Shown here: positions 34,736 to 42,763 of the stretch, one piece after another
Layout of the letters: every line of letters starts with the position of its first letter
Position numbering within the stretch: position 1 is the first letter of the stretch
From: an uncultured Eggerthellaceae bacterium
GTDB lineage: Bacteria > Actinomycetota > Coriobacteriia > Coriobacteriales > Eggerthellaceae
Length of the DNA: 64,000 bases
Assembly: GCA_949840905.1 (NCBI GenBank)
Contig: CATKXW010000009.1
Coordinates: 1-64,000, forward strand
Reading direction: 5' to 3'
Made by a program: the position numbers and the translations under genes
The notes under the pieces: model-generated
The model's input: only the letters and a program-made list of their open reading frames with translations
The model's database searches: none
Told to the model about the DNA's origin: nothing

Positions 34736-35626
34736 TTGGATCTGAGCAACGGAAAGCGCCTGTTCGGCGACTTGAAGTCGAAACTTGGCCTAGGCGCCAG
34801 GCAGGACGCGCAGCCCTACGACGAGGCCTATGAAGAGGGTTATTACGAAGAGGGCTACGTCGATGATTACGGTGATGGCTATGGTGATTACAGCGAGTTC
34901 GACGCCTACGGCCAAGGCTATGCCGATGATGGCTACGGCTACGATGACGGCTATGGCTACGACGATGGTTACGGTGCTGAGGAAGGGTACCGCGAGCAGC
35001 GTCGCATGAACGCTGGCACGCGCGCCCGCAGCGTTGGCCGCGACGGCGGCTACGACGAGCGCCGCACCTCGCGTTCTCGTTCGCGGGGTGCGGGCACCGT
35101 GCCGCGCCTGCTGTCCATCGATGAGGTGCGAGAGCGCACGCGCGCGACCGCCTATCCGCCGCGAGAGAGCGCCTCTTCGGGCAGCTTCGCCGAAGGACGC
35201 TCCTCCCGTCCCATCAGTGCGCCGCTGTCGCGTCAGAGCGGCAGCTTCGCGGCCGCCTCTGCCGATATCGCCCTCGACCAGCCGGCCGAGGGCCATTCGG
35301 GACGCTTCCTGTCGCTGTTGGATGCCGAGCCCGGCTCGGTCAATGATGACGTGTCCCGTATCCGGGCGCTCACGGTGCTCAAGCCCACCCGCTACGGCGA
35401 GGCGGAGCGCATCACCGAGGTACTGAAGAAGGACGATGTGGCCGTGCTCGACCTGCGGGGCGCTGCCAAGGGCCTCGACAAGCGCATCCTCGATTTCTCG
35501 TTCGGTGCGGCCAGCGTGTTGGATGCTTCGGTGGAGTGCGTGGCCGACAAGGTGTTCGTCGTGTGCGCACAAGGCGGCATCACCGCCGAGGAGCGTGCTC
35601 AGCTTCAGGCTCAGGGCGTGATCTAG
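34736..35626 (+). CDS. sepF: cell division protein SepF with extended Tyr/Gly/Asp linker
   Basis: SepF tethers FtsZ to the membrane. Starting with TTG (AAAGGAGG 7 nt upstream), the N-terminus is the usual amphipathic anchor followed by residues about 27-85 rich in Y, G, D and E with tandem DDGYGY units. A basic R/S-rich stretch and a long disordered linker follow, then the folded SepF core (LTVLKPTRYGEAERITEVLKKDDVAVLDLRG...RILDFSFGAASVLDASVE...VFVVCAQGG) in the last 90 residues. At 296 residues it is nearly twice the Bacillus length. Confidence 0.92.
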   Translation: MDLSNGKRLFGDLKSKLGLGARQDAQPYDEAYEEGYYEEGYVDDYGDGYGDYSEFDAYGQGYADDGYGYDDGYGYDDGYGAEEGYREQRRMNAGTRARSVGRDGGYDERRTSRSRSRGAGTVPRLLSIDEVRERTRATAYPPRESASSGSFAEGRSSRPISAPLSRQSGSFAAASADIALDQPAEGHSGRFLSLLDAEPGSVNDDVSRIRALTVLKPTRYGEAERITEVLKKDDVAVLDLRGAAKGLDKRILDFSFGAASVLDASVECVADKVFVVCAQGGITAEERAQLQAQGVI

Positions 35627-36490
35627 ATGATGCTAGACGATAAGCGCGTCGCCATCATCGGCGGCGGGAAGATGGGGGAGGCCCTCTTAGCCGGATGGCT
35701 CGATTCCGACAGTCGCGTAGCATCGCCTGATGGCAACGTCGCGTTCGTGGTGGTGGAGCCCAATGAGGTGCGCCGCGACCATTTCAAGAAGACCTATGGC
35801 GTCGGGGCGGTGGCGTCGGTGGCCGATATCGAAACGGGGCTCGACTACGAGGCGTTCGACCTGGTGGTGCTGGCGGTGAAGCCTCAGATGCTCGGCGAGG
35901 TGCTCGACCAGCTGGCCTCCGAGATAGACGAAGGCGCTGATATGCCCCTGTTCGTCTCCATCGCGGCCGGCAAGACCACCGCGTGCATCGAGGCGGCCTT
36001 CGCCCCTCGGGAGGCCCATGTGGTGCGCGTCATGCCGAACACGCCGTTGATGGTGGGCCAGGGTGCCAGCGTCATCGCGGCGGGCGCCCATGCGACGCCC
36101 CAAGAGGCGAACCTGGTGGAGGCGCTGTTCTCTGCCTTGGGGCTCGCCCGTCAGGTGGATGAGGCGGACATCGACGCGGTGTGCGCCCTTTCTGGTGGCG
36201 GTCCGGCCTATTTGGCCGCCATGGTGGAGGCGCTGCGGGATGCGGCGGTGGAAGAGGGGCTCGAGCCTCATCTGGCTGAGCAGCTGGTCATCCACACTAT
36301 CGCGGGCACGTGCGCTCTCATGCAGAAGACCGGTCGGACGCCAGAAGAAACGCGCATAGCCGTCTGCTCGCCCGGCGGTACCACCTTGGCTGCTCTGGCG
36401 GCCATGGAGGAGGGCGGGTTCACCCCGTCATTGCAGGCAGGCATCCATGCGGCCGTGCATCGAGCGAAGGAGTTGGCAACATGCTCATGA
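35627..36490 (+). CDS. proC: pyrroline-5-carboxylate reductase
   Basis: ProC makes proline from pyrroline-5-carboxylate with NAD(P)H. The 287 residues begin with the Rossmann motif VAIIGGGKMGEALLAGWL, then LVVLAVKPQML, VVRVMPNTPLMVGQGAS and the dimer-site signature ALSGGGPAYLAAMVEALRDAAVEEGL and SPGGTTLAALAAMEEGGF. The start lies directly after the sepF stop; its own stop overlaps yggT. Insertion of proC in the division cluster is common in this gene order. Confidence 0.95.
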   Translation: MMLDDKRVAIIGGGKMGEALLAGWLDSDSRVASPDGNVAFVVVEPNEVRRDHFKKTYGVGAVASVADIETGLDYEAFDLVVLAVKPQMLGEVLDQLASEIDEGADMPLFVSIAAGKTTACIEAAFAPREAHVVRVMPNTPLMVGQGASVIAAGAHATPQEANLVEALFSALGLARQVDEADIDAVCALSGGGPAYLAAMVEALRDAAVEEGLEPHLAEQLVIHTIAGTCALMQKTGRTPEETRIAVCSPGGTTLAALAAMEEGGFTPSLQAGIHAAVHRAKELATCS

Positions 36491-36744
36491 CCCTGCTCAC
36501 CATCATCGTGAAGCTGGCCGATCTGTACTCCATGTTGATCGTGGTGTACGTGCTCATGTCGTGGTTCCCGTCCATGAACGGCATCATCGGCGACATCTAC
36601 CGCACGCTCGGGCGTGTCTGCGACCCGTATCTGAACCTGTTCAAGAAGTTCATCCCTCCGATCGGAGGGATGCTGGACATCAGTCCCATAGTGGCGCTTC
36701 TTGTATTACAATTCGGAGTACGTTTGATCGTGGGGATCTTCTAG
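36481..36744 (+). CDS. YggT family membrane protein (YlmG)
   Basis: An 87-residue protein with two membrane helices (MTLLTIIVKLADLYSMLIVVYVLMSWF and ISPIVALLVLQFGVRLIVGIF) around the conserved loop GDIYRTLGRVCDPYLNLFKKFIPPIGGMLD. Family members act in membrane or nucleoid organisation near division sites. ATG 36481 has AAGGAG at 8-nt spacing; the ATG 36487 overlapping the proC stop is an alternative. Confidence 0.9.
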   Translation: MLMTLLTIIVKLADLYSMLIVVYVLMSWFPSMNGIIGDIYRTLGRVCDPYLNLFKKFIPPIGGMLDISPIVALLVLQFGVRLIVGIF

Positions 36745-36822
36745 GCGAAGGTCCGATCGAGCGCCGCGCGCAGAGGAAAGGAACCTGCGCGAAAGGCCGC
36801 ACACTGCTGAAGGGGAACGCAT

Positions 36823-37623
36823 ATGGCTATCACCGCTGCCGACATCCATGAACAGAGCTTCAACATCGAGCGCAAGGGCTACGATATTGACGAGGTGGAC
36901 GTATTCCTCGAGCATGTCGCTGACGAGATCGACGATCTGAACGCCCATATCGAATCTTTGGAGCGCCAACTGGAAGAGGCGAAGTACGAGAGCCGTCCTT
37001 CCCGTTCCAGCAGCCGCTCTTCTGACGATGCCGAGCGCATCTCCAGCTTGGAGCGCGATGTGTCCGACAAGGACAAGCGCATCGGAGACTTGGAGCGCCA
37101 ACTGGAAGAGCGCAACGCCGACAACAACGCCATCTCCCAGGCCCTCATCATCGCCCAGCGCTCTGCTGATGACGTGCTCGCCAAGGCGAACGTGCAGGCT
37201 GGCGAGACCATCCAGGAGGCTCGCGAGGAGGCGGCTCGTATCCTCGATCGCGCTAACAGCGACAAGCAGGAGATCTTGGAGGCCATCCGCCGTTTGGAGG
37301 ACGAGCGCGAAGATGCCCGCGAGGGGTATCAGGATATGCTCAAGGACTTCATCTCCGATGCGTCCCGCAAGCTGGTGGACCTCGGTGGCAGCGCGGCGTC
37401 GCCCATCGCTTCGAGCTATGCGGCTCCCGCGCCGTCTGCGCGCTACGAAGAGCCCATCGTGGAAGTGGAGGAGGCCTACAGCGCCCAGGTGGCCAACGAG
37501 TACCTGACGCCTCAGGCCAGCGACACGGTCGTGGCCACGGCTACGCCGGTGGCGAGCTCGGTGGAGAAGGACCTGTCCGGTTATGGTGATGTGGACGACT
37601 CTTCCTTCGACGAGATCGACTGA
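36823..37623 (+). CDS. divIVA: DivIVA domain-containing protein
   Basis: A 266-residue polar/septal coiled-coil scaffold. The N-terminal membrane-curvature domain is ITAADIHEQSFNIERKGYDIDEVDVFLEHVADEID. Two coiled coils follow, each with the repeated LERQLEE segment, then EAREEAARILDRANSDKQEILEAIRRLEDEREDAREGYQDML. The last 80 residues are Ala/Val/Pro-rich and disordered, ending in an acidic tail. In Actinobacteria such proteins (Wag31) direct polar growth. It ends the ftsZ cluster and has its own ribosome site. Confidence 0.92.
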   Translation: MAITAADIHEQSFNIERKGYDIDEVDVFLEHVADEIDDLNAHIESLERQLEEAKYESRPSRSSSRSSDDAERISSLERDVSDKDKRIGDLERQLEERNADNNAISQALIIAQRSADDVLAKANVQAGETIQEAREEAARILDRANSDKQEILEAIRRLEDEREDAREGYQDMLKDFISDASRKLVDLGGSAASPIASSYAAPAPSARYEEPIVEVEEAYSAQVANEYLTPQASDTVVATATPVASSVEKDLSGYGDVDDSSFDEID

Positions 37624-37627
37624 GCGC

Positions 37628-37656
37628 TTGACGGAGCACGCGGTTTTTCGTAACAT
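37628..37656 (+). promoter_or_regulatory. tRNA-Gln promoter
   Basis: TTGACG (37628-37633), 17-bp spacer, TAACAT (37651-37656): a good sigma70-type promoter 37 bp before the tRNA. Confidence 0.65.
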
Positions 37657-37693
37657 ATCGTCTTGCGCCCGCAGACTTCGCGAGCAGACACAT

Positions 37694-37767
37694 TGGGGTG
37701 TCGTCTAATGGCAGGACAGCGGTTTCTGGTGCCGTATGTGAGGGTTCGACTCCTTCCACCCCAGCCA
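37694..37767 (+). tRNA. tRNA-Gln (anticodon CTG)
   Basis: A full cloverleaf: acceptor TGGGGTG/CACCCCA, D-arm GTC-TAATGGCAG-GAC, anticodon arm GCGGT-TTCTGGT-GCCGT with anticodon CTG reading CAG codons, variable loop ATGT, T-arm GAGGG-TTCGACT-CCTTC, discriminator G and an encoded CCA at 37765-37767. Confidence 0.95.
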
Positions 37768-37777
37768 TAGAATGCAG

Positions 37778-37807
37778 ACCCGCTCTCGATCCGAGGGCGG
37801 GTTTTTT
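37778..37807 (+). terminator. rho-independent terminator of tRNA-Gln
   Basis: ACCCGCTCTCG-ATC-CGAGGGCGGGT followed by TTTTTT, 10 nt after the tRNA end. It is the cleanest intrinsic terminator in the window. Confidence 0.85.
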
Positions 37808-37842
37808 ATGGGCGGGGTCTGCCAAGGAAGATACGAAGAGCA

Positions 37843-38229
37843 GCGAGCGGGTCGGTAAGCCGGGTTCTGTCGTGGACGACCATTTATCTCGAGCGCGTGT
37901 CGCCACGCGCCTCTAGCACGCTACCCGAACGCACGGCAGGGCTCAGCCGTATGGCGTTCCTATTCGCGCTTGCTCCAGATGGGGTTTACCAAGCTACGCT
38001 GTTACCAGCGTACTGGTGCGCTCTTACCACACCGTTTCAGCTTTTCTCCCGCCGCATCCGCCGCGGTCCGAAAAGGACCTGAGGGGATGGCTGTTGGCGG
38101 GGGAGTTTTCTTTTCTGCGGCACTTTCCGTCGAGTCGCCTCGCCCAGCCGTTAGCTGGCATCTAGCCCGTTTGGAGCCCGGACTTTCCTCACAGACCGAA
38201 GGCCTGCGCGATCGTCTGACCCACTCGCG
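37843..38229 (-). ncRNA. rnpB: RNase P RNA, bacterial class A
   Basis: The catalytic RNA of RNase P, which matures tRNA 5' ends. On the minus strand it begins near GCGAGTGGGTCAG, has the universally conserved GAGGAAAGTCCGGGCTCC (complement at 38173-38190), and ends with ACAGAACCCGGCTTACCGACCCGCTCGC (complement near 37843-37870), which closes helix P1 with the 5' end. Length is about 387 nt, usual for type A. It converges on tRNA-Gln. Ends are estimated from the P1 pairing. Confidence 0.95.
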
Positions 38230-38235
38230 TGTGCT

Positions 38236-38241
38236 ATTCTA
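38236..38241 (-). promoter_or_regulatory. -10 box of rnpB
   Basis: TAGAAT on the minus strand, about 6-7 nt before the inferred 5' end of RNase P RNA, which fixes the spacing well. The -35 is not canonical. Confidence 0.55.
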
Positions 38242-38313
38242 GCAAACCAATGGCACGAGCGCACCGCTTCGGGGGACGCCCGTGAGCTCGCCTCAGAGGA
38301 AACGAGAGGGACG

Positions 38314-39111
38314 ATGGCTGCTTGCGCGCTGGTAGGTGCAGCGGACTTCAATGAGAGATGCTTCCTAGCCCAGTGGGAAGCTGGTCGCTTCGCGCAGGTG
38401 ATAGCCGTCGATCGTGGCTTCGCGGCGCTGAGCGCGATCGGCTGCTCGCCCGATGTGGCCATGGGCGACTTCGACTCGCTGGGCTTCGTGCCCGCCGCGG
38501 GGCCCGAGACCACCGAGGTCCTCACGTTTCCTACGCAGAAGGATGAATCGGACATGGAGCTAGCGCTGCGGCTCGTGCAGGAGCGCGGCTTCGACGAAGC
38601 AGTGGTCTACGGCGCGTTAGGCGGTCGGCTCGACCACACCCTCGCCAACTTGCAGCTGCTAGCCGCGTTCAGCGAGCGGGGCTTGCGGGTGTGCGCCGTC
38701 GACCGCCTCCGCGAGGACGGGGGGCGCGTGAAGAGCGGGGCGTCAACGGGCCATTCAGCGAGCGATGACGAGAAGATGGCGAAGCTGCCCTTGGAACTTC
38801 CGATCGGCACGGCGCTCACGTTCCTCACAGGACCGGCAGAGCTCGTCTTGGAACCCTTGGAGCCGCACTCGGGGGGGACCGTATCGGTGTTCTCTCTGAG
38901 CGATGCGTCCCTAGAAGTGACGGAGCGGGGTCTTGCCTATCCTCTCGACGGGGTGACCCTCACGAACCGCACCACCTGGGGCCTTTCCAACGAGCTCACT
39001 GACCAGCCTGCCGTCGTGAGCGTAGCCGCGGGCACGGTGGTCGTCTTCCATCCGCTCTATGATGCCCGAGCGGGCTCGCCAAGGTCCTGTGCGCAAGGTC
39101 CTGTGCGTTGA
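38314..39111 (+). CDS. thiamine pyrophosphokinase
   Basis: A 265-residue enzyme that transfers pyrophosphate from ATP to thiamine, forming TPP. Motifs are VIAVDRGFAALSAIGCSPDVAMGDFDSL (ATP/Mg acidic cluster), TFPTQKDESDMELALRLV, VYGALGGRLDHTLANLQLL and the C-terminal thiamine-binding domain SVFSLSDASLEVTERGLAYPL...NRTTWGLSNEL. A loop insertion rich in G, S and D lies near residue 140. GAGAGGGA precedes the ATG. It converges on the transporter gene with a gap of only 13 bp. The product is the cofactor of IorA. Confidence 0.92.
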   Translation: MAACALVGAADFNERCFLAQWEAGRFAQVIAVDRGFAALSAIGCSPDVAMGDFDSLGFVPAAGPETTEVLTFPTQKDESDMELALRLVQERGFDEAVVYGALGGRLDHTLANLQLLAAFSERGLRVCAVDRLREDGGRVKSGASTGHSASDDEKMAKLPLELPIGTALTFLTGPAELVLEPLEPHSGGTVSVFSLSDASLEVTERGLAYPLDGVTLTNRTTWGLSNELTDQPAVVSVAAGTVVVFHPLYDARAGSPRSCAQGPVR

Positions 39112-39124
39112 GGTTCCGGAGGCA

Positions 39125-40396
39125 TCAAGCGGGGAAGCGGATGACCAAGTAGAGCGCGGCGATGACCACGGTGAGCATCATGACCGGGAAGCCCACCTTG
39201 GTGAATTGCGCGAACGTGATGGGATGGCCGTTCTTCTTGGAGATGTCGGAGAGCACCACGTTGGCGCTAGCACCGATGAGAGAGCCATTGCCGCCGAGGC
39301 AGGCACCCAGAGAGACGGCCCACCACAGGGGCGTGACGTCCATGCCGGAGGCCTCCATCGACAGCAGGATGGGCAGCATGGTGGCCACGAACGGGATGTT
39401 GTCGAGGAAGCTGGAGATGACGGCCGAGGCGAACACCAGCACGATCATGGTGACGAACACATCCCCGCCGGTGACGTCGATGAGCCACAGGGCCAGCATG
39501 TTGATGACCCCGGTCTCCTCCATGCCGCCCACGATGATGAACAGCCCGGCGAAGAACACCAGGGTGGTCCATTCTACGTTCGATAGAGCATGGTCGATGC
39601 TCTCGCGTGATACCAGCAAGATGATGCCGGCGGCACCGAGAGCGATGACGCTCGACTCCAAGCCAAGCGCGCCGTGGAGCATGAAGCCCATGACCACCAG
39701 GCCGATCATGACCACCGATATCTTCAGCAATCGCGGGTCTTTGATGTAGTCGCGCGCGTTGAGGTCGAGCACTTTCTCGACATCGGCGTGCTCCACCGTC
39801 ATCTTGCGCCCGTACATGAAGTAGAACAGCACGATGATGACGGCCAAGATGACCACCACCACAGGCGCATCGTAGACGATGAAGTCGGCGAAGTCGAAGC
39901 CGGCGGCGGAGCCGATCATTATGTTGGGCGGGTCGCCGATGAGGGTGGCCGTGCCGCCGATATTGGAGGCCATGATCTCGGCGATGAAGAACTGCACCGG
40001 GTTCACGTTCAGCATCGAGCAGATGGTGATGGTCATAGGACCGATGAGCAGCACGGTGGTCACGTTATCGAGGAAGGCGGACAGTACGGCCGTGAGCAGC
40101 ACGAACAGCACCATGATCTTCCATGGGTCGCCCTTGGCGAGGTGAGCGCACTTGATGGCTAGGAACTCGAAGATGCCCGACAGCTTCACCACGGCCACGA
40201 ACAACATCATGCCGAACAGCACGCCCAAGGTGTTGAAATCGAGGGCCATCATGGCGTCTTCGAAGGGGATGACGTTGAGCACGATGAGGAGCACCGCGCC
40301 CACCAGGGCCACCAGCGCGCGGTGGACCTTCTCCGAGACGATGAGACCGAGGGCGCAGATGAACACTGCGACTGAGAGTATCTGTTGGGTATCCAT
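39125..40396 (-). CDS. ArsB/NhaD-family ion transporter (SLC13-like permease)
   Basis: A 423-residue polytopic membrane protein with about 11 helices and the two inverted halves typical of the ion-transporter superfamily. Each half carries a conserved SAFLDNVTTVLL or SSFLDNIPFVATML hairpin motif and a helix break (SNIGGTATLIGDPPNIMIG and LGGNGSLIGASANVV). The pattern fits ArsB/NhaD/P-protein members that move arsenite, Na+/H+ or dicarboxylates; the substrate is not decidable here. No arsenic genes are nearby. It is divergent from the murT-gatD gene. The ATG lacks a ribosome site. Confidence 0.88.
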   Translation of the reverse strand: MDTQQILSVAVFICALGLIVSEKVHRALVALVGAVLLIVLNVIPFEDAMMALDFNTLGVLFGMMLFVAVVKLSGIFEFLAIKCAHLAKGDPWKIMVLFVLLTAVLSAFLDNVTTVLLIGPMTITICSMLNVNPVQFFIAEIMASNIGGTATLIGDPPNIMIGSAAGFDFADFIVYDAPVVVVILAVIIVLFYFMYGRKMTVEHADVEKVLDLNARDYIKDPRLLKISVVMIGLVVMGFMLHGALGLESSVIALGAAGIILLVSRESIDHALSNVEWTTLVFFAGLFIIVGGMEETGVINMLALWLIDVTGGDVFVTMIVLVFASAVISSFLDNIPFVATMLPILLSMEASGMDVTPLWWAVSLGACLGGNGSLIGASANVVLSDISKKNGHPITFAQFTKVGFPVMMLTVVIAALYLVIRFPA

Positions 40397-40426
40397 AGGG
40401 TGGGGCCGTGCCTATTCGTGAACGCC

Positions 40427-40455
40427 TATAATATATGTATGAAGATTCGATTATA
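40427..40455. promoter_or_regulatory. divergent promoter region of transporter and murT-gatD
   Basis: Plus strand: TATAAT at 40427-40432, serving the fusion gene. Minus strand: TATAAT (40450-40455) and TATTAT (40428-40433), serving the transporter. The two promoters overlap back to back, so they probably interfere with each other. Confidence 0.5.
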
Positions 40456-40478
40456 GCTCGTTGCCGAAGGGAGCGACC

Positions 40479-42680
40479 TTGGGATTGCGCTTTACACTGG
40501 CGAAAGCGGTGGGCTCGGTGCTCACCTGGGGCTTGCGCGACGTGGTGCACCGTCCGGCCGCCAACATGCCGGGGAAGATCGCGCTCTATGCCGACCCGTC
40601 GCTGATCGCTGATCTGCGGGGACGGCTGGCGGTAGGCTCCATCGTGGTGGCGGGCACCAATGGCAAGACGTCCACCACCAACCTACTGGCTGATGCTCTG
40701 GAGGCAGCCGGGGAATCGGTGGTATGCAACCGCACGGGTGCCAATCTCGATTCGGGAGTGGCTACCTCGCTGCTCCAGACCGAGCATGCTCGCTGGGGCG
40801 TGTTCGAGAGCGACGAGCTGTGGCTGGCGAAGGTGCTGCCGGGGCTGCAACCGCGTTATCTGCTGCTGTTGAACCTGTTTCGCGACCAGCTGGATCGGGT
40901 GGGGGAGATAGAGCGCATCCAGGAGAGCATCGCGAGCGCGTTGCGCACCTCGCCGAGCACGGTGCTCATCTACAACGGTGACGATCCTCTGTGCGCGGCC
41001 ATCGCCGAAGCGGTGCCCAACGAAAGCGTCGCCTTCGGCGTAGACGAGGATATGGGCCTCGTGCAGAACCGGGTGAGCGATGCGCAGATGTGCCAGGAAT
41101 GCGAAGGGATGCTGTCCTATGAGTATCGCCAGTACGGCCAGCTGGGCTCTTACCGCTGCGAGCGCTGCGGGTTCGCGCGTCCTGCCTTGCGGTTCGCAGC
41201 CAAGGAGGTGAGCTTGGGCGCCTCGGAGCTCGGATTGCTGGTGACCAACGAGGCTCTCGAGGTGCGCACGCCTTGCGGCGAGATCCATGTGGCGGCGGCC
41301 CATGAGCGCCTGAGGAGCTCTCAGGTCTCGCCGTATCTGGTCTACAACCTGGTCGCAGCCTATGCTGCTTGTCGCATGATGGGGGTTGCCGCAGCCGATC
41401 TGCAGCGAGCTATCGACGAGTTCGATCCGCGCAACGGGCGCTTGCAGAACTACGTCATCGGCGGTCGACGCGTGCTGCTGAACCTGGCGAAGAACCCCAC
41501 CGGCTTCAACCAGAACCTGCGCATCGTGGAAGCTGATAGCGGGCCTAAGGCCGTGGCATTCTTCGTCAACGACAAGGAGGGCGATGGCCGCGATGTGTCG
41601 TGGATATGGGACATCGACTTCGAGGAGCTGGCCGCGCAGCCTGAGCGCGTCGTGTACGCGGGCGGCAGGCGCAAGCATGACGTGCAGGTGAGGCTCAAGT
41701 ACGCGGGCATGGATGCGCGGCTGATAGACAGCATCGACGAGGTGCTGGATGATCCGGCCCTGGGGCCGGAGGCTTCCGTCTACGCCATCGCGAACTACAC
41801 GGCGCTGCCCATCGTGAAGGCGGCGCTCGATGCCCGCGAGCAGGCGGATGCTGCTAGTGGACCGGATGACGTGGCACGACCGGCGCGCCCCGAAGATGGG
41901 CTGGCGCGCCGTGAGGGCGCGCTCGCGGCTGCTGTGGTGCCCATGTTGGACGCGACCTGGGCCGACCGCGAACCGGTGGTCATCTTGCACGTATTCCCCG
42001 ACCTGTTGAACCTCTACGGCGATGGCGGCAATGTGCGCATCCTGCAGCAGCGCCTGGAGCGCCGTGGCATCCCCGTGCGCGTGGAAGAGGTGCGCCACGG
42101 TGAGCTGCTCGACCTCTCCCGGGTCGATATAGTGGTGCTAGGTGGTGGGCCTGATCGCGAGCAGAAGCTGGCTGCCGAGGAGCTGATGGTCCATCGCGAT
42201 GCTCTGGCGGCCTATGTCGAGGGGGATGGCGTGCTGCTGGCCATCTGCGGAGGCTATCAGATACTCGGCCGCACCTGGCTGCTCGGCGGAGAGGTGGTGG
42301 AGGGCCTGGGCATCTTAGGGCTGGAGACGCAGCGACCCGGCACGTCGGCTGACCGGCTGGTGGATAACATCGTGTTGGAGTCGCCGATGGCATCGCTGCC
42401 CGTGGTGGGCTATGAGAACCACGCGGGACGCACTTATCTCGACGCGGGCATGGAGCCGTTCGGCCGCGTGGTGTCGCGGACCGGCGCGGGCAACAACGAG
42501 CGCGATCGGGTCGACGGCGTGCTCTATCGCAACGTGGTGGGCACCTACCTCCACGGGCCGCTTTTGGCGAAGAACCCGGAGGTGGCCGATGCGCTCCTAG
42601 CTCGTGCGCTCGGGGTCGACGCCCTCGACCCACTGGACGATGGGCCCGAAAGGGCGGCGAACGCCTTTATGCGAAAATGA
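40479..42680 (+). CDS. MurT-GatD fusion: lipid II isoglutaminyl synthase
   Basis: One 733-residue polypeptide carries both subunits of the enzyme that amidates D-Glu of lipid II to D-isoglutamine. MurT part (1 to about 455): Mur-ligase P-loop GTNGKTST (59-66), LLNLFRDQLDR, a four-Cys zinc ribbon (C205, C208, C227, C230) and the DUF1727 domain with NPTGFNQNLR and FFVNDKEGDGRDVSWIWD. A linker of about 45 residues is followed by the GatD-type class I glutaminase (about 500-733): FPDLLNLYGDGGNVRILQ, VLGGGPDREQ, nucleophile Cys590 in LAICGGYQILG and His692 in TYLHGPLL. The TTG start has GGGAG 5 nt upstream. In Staphylococcus, Streptococcus and Mycobacterium, MurT and GatD are usually separate. Confidence 0.9.
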   Translation: MGLRFTLAKAVGSVLTWGLRDVVHRPAANMPGKIALYADPSLIADLRGRLAVGSIVVAGTNGKTSTTNLLADALEAAGESVVCNRTGANLDSGVATSLLQTEHARWGVFESDELWLAKVLPGLQPRYLLLLNLFRDQLDRVGEIERIQESIASALRTSPSTVLIYNGDDPLCAAIAEAVPNESVAFGVDEDMGLVQNRVSDAQMCQECEGMLSYEYRQYGQLGSYRCERCGFARPALRFAAKEVSLGASELGLLVTNEALEVRTPCGEIHVAAAHERLRSSQVSPYLVYNLVAAYAACRMMGVAAADLQRAIDEFDPRNGRLQNYVIGGRRVLLNLAKNPTGFNQNLRIVEADSGPKAVAFFVNDKEGDGRDVSWIWDIDFEELAAQPERVVYAGGRRKHDVQVRLKYAGMDARLIDSIDEVLDDPALGPEASVYAIANYTALPIVKAALDAREQADAASGPDDVARPARPEDGLARREGALAAAVVPMLDATWADREPVVILHVFPDLLNLYGDGGNVRILQQRLERRGIPVRVEEVRHGELLDLSRVDIVVLGGGPDREQKLAAEELMVHRDALAAYVEGDGVLLAICGGYQILGRTWLLGGEVVEGLGILGLETQRPGTSADRLVDNIVLESPMASLPVVGYENHAGRTYLDAGMEPFGRVVSRTGAGNNERDRVDGVLYRNVVGTYLHGPLLAKNPEVADALLARALGVDALDPLDDGPERAANAFMRK

Positions 42681-42763
42681 CGAAAAACTGCGGCTAGGGT
42701 TGCGTGATGGGGGCTCTTCGGGCAATATAGGAGATTCAAAAGCTGAATTGAGGAGCATTTTCC

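Noticed and set aside
37897-38242. Small plus-strand open frames between tRNA-Gln and the thiamine pyrophosphokinase gene
   Set aside because: They lie entirely within the RNase P RNA gene on the other strand.
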